Part shown: positions 15,948 through 21,548 of the stretch, in pieces
Layout of the letters: each line of letters opens with the position of its first letter
How positions within the stretch are numbered: position 1 is the first letter of the stretch
From: JANNFX01 sp040080075
Lineage (GTDB): Bacteria; Pseudomonadota; Alphaproteobacteria; Rhizobiales; Hyphomicrobiaceae
DNA length: 21,548 nt
Direction of reading: 5' to 3'
Assembly: GCA_040080075.1 (NCBI GenBank)
Contig: JBEBJD010000278.1
Span: forward strand, 1-21,548
Position numbers and translations under genes: made by a program
The notes under the pieces: generated by a model
Told to the model about the DNA's origin: nothing
Database searches by the model: none
Seen by the model: the letters and a program-made list of their open reading frames with translations, nothing else

Positions 15948-16298
15948 CTACTTCCAGCTGAACGTCGATCGGCCAGAGCCGTGTATGTGCTCGGTTATTT
16001 CAACAGCTTGACCAATTTTGGGATCGGACTCCTTGATCGCAAGAACATTGGCCACACGCCCGTCATCCAGTTTGACCGAGACCGCCAGCGCGGTTTCAAC
16101 GGCTTGCGTGCTTATGCCGGAGGCGGCCGACACCTTTTCGACCACACCTTTGACGCGCTGATTGTGGACCGAGGAATCGAGCCCGGTGTACCAGAGCCCG
16201 GCAGCAATTATCAGCACCACGCCGCCCGCAGCGGCGGCTCGTTTGAACCACTGTATCCGGATGGCCTTGTCGAGTTTGGCTTTGGTCGTACTGCGCAT
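15948..16298 (-). CDS. Small single-pass membrane protein
   Basis: From ATG 16298 the protein has 116 residues. About 20 basic cytoplasmic residues are followed by one membrane helix (AAAAGGVVLIIAAGLWYTG, about 21-39). A periplasmic domain of about 75 residues follows, rich in beta-strand-forming residues (VKGVVEKVSAASG, VSVKLDDGRVANVLAI, GQAVEITEHI), possibly a small beta-barrel. A TTG at 16334 would add 12 residues. No known family is recognised. It stands alone; the next gene upstream on this strand is the HepT toxin at 16407. Confidence 0.65.
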   Translation of the reverse strand: MRSTTKAKLDKAIRIQWFKRAAAAGGVVLIIAAGLWYTGLDSSVHNQRVKGVVEKVSAASGISTQAVETALAVSVKLDDGRVANVLAIKESDPKIGQAVEITEHIHGSGRSTFSWK

Positions 16299-16406
16299 TG
16301 TGTACTCAATTTCTGCTTCGAATTGTGTATTCAAGTCCCGCCAAATAGCGGAAGTGCCAGGTAGTGGAAGTGCCTAGCGGCGTCAACGCCAACCAGCACA
16401 GAATTT

Positions 16407-16751
16407 TCACGACTGGTTGTTGGCAATTTGACGAAGAGACGTCAATAGATCCGGCAAGTCGTGGCGAATGGTTTGCCACACGATGTCAAGATCGGTGCCG
16501 CGATAGTCGTGAACCCGCCGGTTCCTCATGGACTTAATTTGCCGCCAAGGTACAGTGGGGTTATTCTGCTTTACATGTTCGGGGAGGCGGCTCGCCGCTT
16601 CGCCAATGACGGTCAAATGTCTCAGCGTGGCATCAATGACCAACGGCAGATTTGAAAAGTCTCCAAACGATAGGGCCGCCGTGTAACCGTCATTAGCCTC
16701 AAGGCTCGCGATCATATCGTGGATGCGGATTTTCCAATCCGGATCACGCAT
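16407..16751 (-). CDS. hepT: HepT-type RNase toxin (DUF86)
   Basis: This 114-residue all-helical HEPN-fold protein has the catalytic motif R-x4-H-x-Y: R76-NRRV-H81-D-Y83. In characterised MntA-HepT pairs, HepT dimers cut RNA (tRNA in some cases), and the tyrosine of this motif is adenylylated by MntA to switch it off. The motif is intact, so the toxin is probably active. Its ATG lies inside the end of the upstream nucleotidyltransferase gene (8-nt overlap), which means coupled translation. I infer toxin-antitoxin function from the family and arrangement. Confidence 0.88.
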   Translation of the reverse strand: MRDPDWKIRIHDMIASLEANDGYTAALSFGDFSNLPLVIDATLRHLTVIGEAASRLPEHVKQNNPTVPWRQIKSMRNRRVHDYRGTDLDIVWQTIRHDLPDLLTSLRQIANNQS

Positions 16752-17034
16752 ACACCGCTTCTTTCAAAATCCTGTCGCGAAGCAGTGGATGGAGCGATGC
16801 GGTTGTAAACAAATCGACCGGACGCCCAAGTGCTGCGCCCAATCGTTCCTCGAGATCAGCGAGGGCAAAGAAGCCAGGTGAATGCTCGAAATCAATAAGG
16901 ATGTCTATGTCACTGTCTGGGCGCAACTCGTCTCTCGCTGCCGAGCCAAAGACGGCAATTGTTTTGAGAGACGACGTTTGCGCCAATCGCGGCTTCATCG
17001 CTCGAAGTTTCGATATGATTTCTAGCCTATCCAT
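16744..17034 (-). CDS. mntA: MntA-type nucleotidyltransferase antitoxin
   Basis: A 96-residue minimal nucleotidyltransferase. It carries the exact GS-x10-D-x-D signature: G30-S31 in VFGSAARDE and D42-I-D44. In characterised systems MntA transfers AMP to the active-site tyrosine of the paired HepT and neutralises it. PVDLF at about 72-76 is a plausible position for the third conserved acidic residue. It is the first gene of a two-gene operon. The ATG at 17034 has no strong ribosome binding site. There is a 132-nt gap to ecm upstream. The family assignment is firm; neutralising activity is inferred. Confidence 0.88.
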   Translation of the reverse strand: MDRLEIISKLRAMKPRLAQTSSLKTIAVFGSAARDELRPDSDIDILIDFEHSPGFFALADLEERLGAALGRPVDLFTTASLHPLLRDRILKEAVYA

Positions 17035-17166
17035 TAGCTACGTGTAGCCCAAATAGAGGCCTTAATGAAGTCCTGGTTCATTTCACTGTCCGGCCTTTCC
17101 GTGTCGCAGGCGCGTTTGCTCCTGCAAAGCGGTATGGGGTTGCCCGGTGTAGGCAGGCCGTGATCT

Positions 17167-19155
17167 CTAAGCCGCCTTTGCTTGTCCGGCAGCCACAATG
17201 CCGACGATGTCGGCCATGATGTCGTTCAACTGGAAGTTCTTGGGCGTATAGACGGCGCTCACGCCAAAGCCCTTGAGCTTTAATTCGTCTTCGGGGGGGA
17301 TGATGCCGCCAACGATGACGGGAATATCGCCAAGGCCGGCCTGGCGCATGCGGTCCATGACGTCCTGCACGAGCGGCACATGGCTGCCAGAGAGGATTGA
17401 AAGTCCGACGACGTGCACCGATTCATCGAGTGCGGCGCGCACGATCTGTGCAGGGGTGAGCCGGATGCCTTCGTAAACGACTTCCATACCTGCATCGCGG
17501 GCCCGCACGGCAATCTGTTCGGCGCCGTTGGAATGGCCATCAAGGCCCGGCTTGCCAACCAGGAACTTGATGCGGCGGCCCAATTGAGCCGAGACGGTCT
17601 CAACGCTGGCACGGACACCGTCGAGGCCTGCGCCGTCGCGTTGCACAGCCGACGCCGAAACGCCCGTCGGTGCGCGGTATTCGCCGAAGATCTGGCGCAA
17701 TGTTCCGCCCCATTCGCCCGTGGTGACGCCGGCTTTGGCGCAAGCGATGGACGGCTCCATGACGTTGCGGCCTTCCTTGGCCGCAGACTCGAGATCGGCC
17801 AGTGCGGTTTTGACCGCCTTGGTATCGCGACCGCCGCGCCACGTCTTCAAGCGTTCTATTTGCTCGGCTTCCATGGCCGGATCGACCACCATGATCGAAC
17901 CTTCTCCCGTCGTCAGGGGCGAGGGTTCGCTTTCGGTCCATTTGTTGACGCCGACGACGATCTGTTCGCCGCTCTCGATACCGCGCAAGCGCTGTGTATT
18001 GCTCTCGACCAGGCGCCGCTTCATATAATCGATCGACGCCACGGCGCCGCCGTTGGCTTCGATGGTTTTGAGTTCCGCCTTGGCCTGTTCTTTCAACTCG
18101 GCGACCTTGCGGTCGATTTCCTTGGAGCCGTCGAAAATATCACCGTAATCGAGCAGATCCGTCTCATAGGCCAGGATCTGCTGCATGCGCAGCGACCACT
18201 GCTGATCGACCGGGCGCGGCAAGCCAAGGGCCTCATTCCAGGCCGGCAACTGCACTGCACGGGCGCGGGCACGCTTGGAAAGCGTAACGGCCAGCATTTC
18301 AAGCAGGATGCGATAGACGTTGTTTTCCGGTTGAGGTTCGGTGAGGCCGAGCGAGTTCACCTGCACACCATAGCGGAACATGCGGTGCTTGGCATCGGTC
18401 ACGCCGTAGCGCTCGCGGCAGATCTCGTCCCAGAGTTCGACGAACGCCCGCATCTTGCAGATTTCGGTCACGAACTTGAGGCCTGCATTGACGAAGAACG
18501 AAACCCGGCCAACCACGTTGCCGAAGTCGTCAGGCGAAACCTCTCCAGATTTTTTGACGGTATCGAGTACGGCGATGGCCGTGGCTAGCGCAAAGGCCAG
18601 CTCCTGCACGGGCGTCGCGCCGGCTTCCTGTAGATGATACGAGCAGACGTTGGTTGGATTCCATTTTGGCACCGCCGTCCACGAGAACACGATGGTGTCC
18701 TTGATCAGGCGCAGTGAGGGTTCGGGCGGGAACACGTAGGTGCCGCGCGAAAGGTATTCCTTGATGATGTCGTTCTGAATGGTGCCGGTCAGCTTTGAAC
18801 GCGAGGCGCCCGTTTCATCGGCATAGGCGACATACAGCGACAACAGCCAGGCTGCCGTTGCGTTGATGGTCATCGAGGTGTTCATCTGGTCGAGCGGAAT
18901 GCCATCGAGCAGGGTGCGCATATCGCCCAGATGCGACACCGGCACGCCGACCTTGCCGACCTCACCGCGCGCCAGTTCATGGTCGCTGTCATAGCCGGTC
19001 TGGGTCGGTAGATCGAAGGCGATCGACAGGCCTGTTTGCCCCTTGGACAGGTTCTTTTTGTAGAGCTCGTTCGATTTTGAAGCGGTTGAATGGCCGGCAT
19101 ACGTCCGAAACAGCCAAGGCTTGTCGCGTTCGGACTTTGGACCTGGAGTGTTCAT
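17167..19155 (-). CDS. ecm: Ethylmalonyl-CoA mutase (B12-dependent; MeaA)
   Basis: This 662-residue full-length protein converts ethylmalonyl-CoA to methylsuccinyl-CoA in the ethylmalonyl-CoA pathway, using adenosylcobalamin. The N-terminal two thirds form the acyl-CoA mutase barrel (WLFRTYAGHSTASKSNELYKK, GLSIAFDLPTQTGYDSDH). The C-terminal B12 domain has D539-x-H541-x-x-G544 (lower-axial His541), S586-I-L588 and G616-G617. The barrel and B12 domains lie in one chain, as in MeaA/Ecm. Methylmalonyl-CoA mutase is the main alternative; length, the opening sequence and the nearby ccr gene favour Ecm. ATG 19155 has AGAAGG five bases upstream. The gap to the next gene on the same strand is filled with hairpin repeats. 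Confidence 0.92.
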   Translation of the reverse strand: MNTPGPKSERDKPWLFRTYAGHSTASKSNELYKKNLSKGQTGLSIAFDLPTQTGYDSDHELARGEVGKVGVPVSHLGDMRTLLDGIPLDQMNTSMTINATAAWLLSLYVAYADETGASRSKLTGTIQNDIIKEYLSRGTYVFPPEPSLRLIKDTIVFSWTAVPKWNPTNVCSYHLQEAGATPVQELAFALATAIAVLDTVKKSGEVSPDDFGNVVGRVSFFVNAGLKFVTEICKMRAFVELWDEICRERYGVTDAKHRMFRYGVQVNSLGLTEPQPENNVYRILLEMLAVTLSKRARARAVQLPAWNEALGLPRPVDQQWSLRMQQILAYETDLLDYGDIFDGSKEIDRKVAELKEQAKAELKTIEANGGAVASIDYMKRRLVESNTQRLRGIESGEQIVVGVNKWTESEPSPLTTGEGSIMVVDPAMEAEQIERLKTWRGGRDTKAVKTALADLESAAKEGRNVMEPSIACAKAGVTTGEWGGTLRQIFGEYRAPTGVSASAVQRDGAGLDGVRASVETVSAQLGRRIKFLVGKPGLDGHSNGAEQIAVRARDAGMEVVYEGIRLTPAQIVRAALDESVHVVGLSILSGSHVPLVQDVMDRMRQAGLGDIPVIVGGIIPPEDELKLKGFGVSAVYTPKNFQLNDIMADIVGIVAAGQAKAA

Positions 19156-19542
19156 GGCGGCCTTCTTGGCTGATCGATGCTGTCAGAAACGCCAGCACGC
19201 CAGGGCAAACTCCCGGTGTGTGGCCAGCTAGTGAGGCGGTTCAGAAGTTCCCTCCCACTCGCGGCGCCTTTTAAGGGAACTTCTGAACCAAAGCCACACA
19301 AGCAAGTTAATGATTCTAGTGTCCCTTATGAATCCGAAGTTCGCAACAGTGCGAGCCGCGAGGGGTATGCGAACTACGCATTCGGGACACTAGCCCAACT
19401 CCTTGACAAAGCCAGGCTAAGGTTCCGCCATACATGACCGCACCAGGGCCAATGCGCAATGCGCCATTTTATGTGGGACAGCGTGAGGGTCTTATCGTGT
19501 AGGGCACCGCGAGCCAAAGCCGTTGCAGCACCAATACGGGCG
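19156..19542. other. Repeat-filled gap upstream of ecm
   Basis: This 387-nt stretch contains composite hairpin copy 2 (19228-19393) and otherwise no gene. The promoter of ecm must lie either between 19156 and 19227 or beyond the repeat; I see no clear boxes. If transcription starts beyond it, the element would be in the ecm leader RNA. From 19394 to 19542 I see nothing that I can support. Confidence 0.5.
19228..19393. repeat. Composite paired-hairpin element, copy 2 (units D and C)
   Basis: Unit D (19228-19302) has arms CTAGTGAGGC / GCCACACAAG (two mismatches), a perfect 16-bp inner stem GGTTCAGAAGTTCCCT (19238-19253) with its complement at 19274-19289, a 20-nt loop, and a one-sided AAA bulge (19290-19292) on the right arm. 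After exactly 13 nt, unit C (19316-19393) has arms CTAGTGTCCC / GGGACACTAG (perfect), bulge TTAT (19326-19329), a 16-bp inner stem with two mismatches (19330-19345 with 19368-19383) and a 22-nt loop. Total length, unit sizes and spacer match copy 1 at 4667-4833, although the stem sequences differ. Confidence 0.88.
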
Positions 19543-19899
19543 TCAGGTGCCTGTCTCGCCGTCACGAATGCGGCCCTGTGCATCTGGCGGGCGGCGCATA
19601 TCGCCAATGGCAATCGAGACCCGGATTACGCACAAAACGGCTACCAGAGCCAGAATCATGCCGACGCTCGACGACACAACGGCATTTGCTTCTTTTTGCG
19701 ACGTGAAGAATATGCCTGCTTGGCCCAGGGTATAGATGCTGAGCAGCGATCCGAAGGCCAATACCGGAACCAATATCGCTGTCATTAAGTTTGAATTTGT
19801 TGCTTCGCGAAATATGACTCCGGCGCTTGCCGACAGCAGCGCTACCACGATCGCGGTCATGAAGTTTACGTGGAGAATAGCGTTCAGCATGTCGAGCAC
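19543..19899 (-). CDS. Small three-helix membrane protein
   Basis: From a GTG at 19899 the protein has 118 residues, with three likely membrane helices at about 9-29, 39-60 and 73-92, and a polar, charged C-terminal tail. The GTG is chosen because AGGTAGGAG lies about eight bases upstream; a nearby ATG at 19890 is less well placed. Longer in-frame extensions towards 20082 run into the ccr promoter region and look non-coding. I do not recognise the family. It sits between ecm and ccr, divergent from ccr, and so may share regulation with the pathway, but no sequence feature links it to CoA metabolism. Confidence 0.65.
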   Translation of the reverse strand: MLDMLNAILHVNFMTAIVVALLSASAGVIFREATNSNLMTAILVPVLAFGSLLSIYTLGQAGIFFTSQKEANAVVSSSVGMILALVAVLCVIRVSIAIGDMRRPPDAQGRIRDGETGT

Positions 19900-20142
19900 T
19901 ACGAAGGCTCCTACCTTAATTGGGCGTTGCTGATGGGCAGACCCGGCAGACGAAAGATAGAATTGAACGTAGTCCGATAAGTTTAATAATTCGTTGCTCC
20001 GCGCCCGCCCGCCGCAGGCGAGCCCCTTTATTGCGCTGCCAAAAAATGCTTGAACCGTCTGCGATAAGGTCCGGCCGCCCACTCCTTACGACGATTGTGC
20101 TGCCAAACCTTGAAAATATCCTCGTTAGGGAGTGACGAGACA

Positions 20143-21477
20143 ATGACGAGCCAAAGCGCCGCAAACTTGGCCGGGAAGGGTAGCGAAATGACAGCGCAGG
20201 ACTTTATCTCCGGCGTAGGCAAAAAAGACCTGTATGAAATTGGCGAAATACCCCCGCTCGGCCATGTGCCCAAGAACATGTACGCCTGGACCATTCGCAA
20301 GGAACGCGAGGGTTTGCCTGAAACGGCCATGCAGATCGAGGTGGTTCCTACCTGGCAGCTCGACAGCCACGACGTGCTGGTTCTGGTGATGGCCGCTGGC
20401 GTTAACTACAATGGTGTCTGGGCATCACTCGGTCAGCCCATTTCCATGCTGGACGCGCATAAGCAACCTTATCATATCGCTGGCTCCGACGCCTCTGGGA
20501 TCGTCTGGGCCGTTGGCTCCAAGGTCAAGCGCTGGAAGGTTGGCGACGAAGTCGTTGTTCACTGCAACCAGGACGATGGCGACGACGAAGAATGCAATGG
20601 CGGCGACCCGATGTTCTCGCCCTCGCAGCGCATTTGGGGTTACGAGACCAACGACGGTTCGTTTGCCCAGTTCACCCGCGTCCAGGATCGCCAATTGCTG
20701 GAGCGCCCCAAGCACCTGTCTTGGGAAGAAAGTGCTTGCTACACGCTGGTCCTGGCGACCTCCTACCGCATGTTGTTTGGCCACCGTCCGCACGTGCTGA
20801 GGCCGGGTCACAACGTGCTTGTATGGGGAGCATCGGGGGGCATCGGGTCGATGGCCGTGCAATTGTGCGCAACCACCGGGGCCAATGCGATTGGCGTCGT
20901 ATCGGACGAAGACAAGCGCGATTTCGTCATGCAGTTGGGCGCCAAGGGCGTTCTCAACCGCAAGAACTTCGATTGTTGGGGGCAGTTGCCAAAGGTGAAC
21001 TCAAAGGAGTTCAACGACTGGATGAAGGGCGCCCGCAAGTTCGGTGCCGCTATCTGGGAAATTACGGGCAAGGGCAACAACGTCGATTGCGTGTTCGAAC
21101 ACCCCGGCGAGCAGACGTTCCCGCTTTCAGTCCTTGTCACCAAGCGGGGTGGCATGGTGGTCATTTGTGCTGGCACCTCGGGCTTCAATCTGACAATGGA
21201 TGCCCGCTATTTGTGGATGCATCAAAAGCGCGTGCAGGGCTCGCATTTCGCCAACTTAGCGCAGGCATCGCTCGCCAATCGTCTCGTGATCGAGCGGCGC
21301 ATTGATCCGTGCATGTCAGAAGTGTTTGCCTGGGCTCAGATCCCCAAGGCGCATATGCGCATGTATCGCAACGAGCATAAGCCGGGCAATATGGCGGTGC
21401 TGGTTTGCGCACCAACGACGGGCCTCAAGACCCTCGAAGACGTCATCGAGGCCGGCAAGGCTGTGAAGGCTTCTTAA
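20143..21477 (+). CDS. ccr: Crotonyl-CoA carboxylase/reductase
   Basis: A 444-residue member of the medium-chain dehydrogenase/reductase superfamily. It reductively carboxylates crotonyl-CoA to ethylmalonyl-CoA with NADPH and CO2, feeding the pathway towards Ecm. Landmarks are AGVNYNGVWASLG (N88/N90), IWGYETNDGSFAQF (E168), the nucleotide-binding VWGASGGIGSMAVQL (227-241) and GSHFANLAQA (H368). Asn, Glu and His at these places correspond to the CO2-binding residues described in characterised Ccr enzymes. NQDDGDDEECNGGDPMFSPSQ is the usual acidic insertion. The start ATG 20143 follows TAGGGAG by about 10 nt; Met16 is an alternative. A fused leading frame to 20095 has no start signal. The divergent membrane-protein gene begins 243 nt upstream. 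Confidence 0.95.
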   Translation: MTSQSAANLAGKGSEMTAQDFISGVGKKDLYEIGEIPPLGHVPKNMYAWTIRKEREGLPETAMQIEVVPTWQLDSHDVLVLVMAAGVNYNGVWASLGQPISMLDAHKQPYHIAGSDASGIVWAVGSKVKRWKVGDEVVVHCNQDDGDDEECNGGDPMFSPSQRIWGYETNDGSFAQFTRVQDRQLLERPKHLSWEESACYTLVLATSYRMLFGHRPHVLRPGHNVLVWGASGGIGSMAVQLCATTGANAIGVVSDEDKRDFVMQLGAKGVLNRKNFDCWGQLPKVNSKEFNDWMKGARKFGAAIWEITGKGNNVDCVFEHPGEQTFPLSVLVTKRGGMVVICAGTSGFNLTMDARYLWMHQKRVQGSHFANLAQASLANRLVIERRIDPCMSEVFAWAQIPKAHMRMYRNEHKPGNMAVLVCAPTTGLKTLEDVIEAGKAVKAS

Positions 21478-21494
21478 ATAGTCTTTTTTGCTCG

Positions 21495-21534
21495 GCGCAT
21501 GGCGACTGCCCTCCGGGGGCCGGTCGCCATGCGC
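21495..21534. terminator. 12-bp perfect hairpin after ccr
   Basis: GCGCATGGCGAC and GTCGCCATGCGC flank a 16-nt G/C-rich loop, 17 nt past the ccr stop codon. The T-run (CTTTTTT) lies before, not after, the stem on the plus strand, so a classical intrinsic terminator is not shown, but position suggests it marks the end of the ccr transcript. The window ends 14 nt later. Confidence 0.45.
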
Positions 21535-21548
21535 GGCGCTTCGCGCCC

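Noticed and set aside
17413..18588. 391-codon plus-strand open frame inside ecm
   Set aside because: It is the antisense shadow of the well-supported ecm gene in GC-rich DNA, with no family resemblance or start signal.
19900..20082. N-terminal extension of the three-helix membrane protein
   Set aside because: Composition is non-coding, it enters the divergent ccr promoter region, and a GTG with a good ribosome binding site exists at 19899.
1..21548. CRISPR array, rRNA, prophage or insertion sequence
   Set aside because: No regularly spaced identical repeats, no rRNA sequence and no transposase, integrase or phage structural gene was seen on either strand.

Overview
The window looks like chromosomal DNA of an alphaproteobacterium, most likely Hyphomicrobiales. 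The reasons are moderately GC-rich coding sequence, alphaproteobacterial versions of ethylmalonyl-CoA mutase (Ecm/MeaA) and crotonyl-CoA carboxylase/reductase (Ccr), a SgaA-type serine-glyoxylate aminotransferase, and an intergenic repeat of a kind I associate with that order. The species cannot be named. Ecm and Ccr are core enzymes of the ethylmalonyl-CoA pathway for acetyl-CoA assimilation and glyoxylate regeneration. Together with SgaA they fit a serine-cycle methylotroph or a C2-assimilating relative, but no methanol or formaldehyde oxidation gene is present to settle this.

Layout: 200-1843 (+) holds an orphan receiver protein, a small secreted four-Cys protein and a glutathione S-transferase, ending at a bidirectional terminator. 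SgaA (1928-3130, -) and an amidase (3381-4670, +) are divergent. 4667-4931 is packed with palindromic and direct repeats. 4932-7424 (-) is a divergent class A penicillin-binding protein. 7425-8216 is nearly gene-free, with one possible 30-residue membrane peptide. 8217-12773 (-) is a tightly coupled pair: a winged-helix protein followed by a 1124-residue protein with an N-terminal AAA+ ATPase and a C-terminal HerA/FtsK-like ATPase. 13199-15489 holds a CAP-domain lipoprotein, a small hypothetical gene and a D-Ala-D-Ala carboxypeptidase, followed by tRNA-Leu(CAA). 15948-17034 (-) has a single-pass membrane protein and a HepT/MntA toxin-antitoxin pair. 17167-21477 has ecm (-), a repeat-filled gap, a small three-helix membrane protein (-) and ccr (+).

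The two most unusual items are these. First, there is a repeat family of long hairpins with CTAGTG ends, present as two composite elements of about 166 nt, at 4667-4833 and 19228-19393. Each composite is two hairpin units separated by exactly 13 nt. The architecture (10-11 bp terminal stem, 3-4 nt one-sided bulge, 15-16 bp inner stem, 20-22 nt loop) is kept while the stem sequences differ. Second, the winged-helix plus AAA+/HerA pair does not match any named system I can recall and could be an uncharacterised DNA-translocation or defence module.
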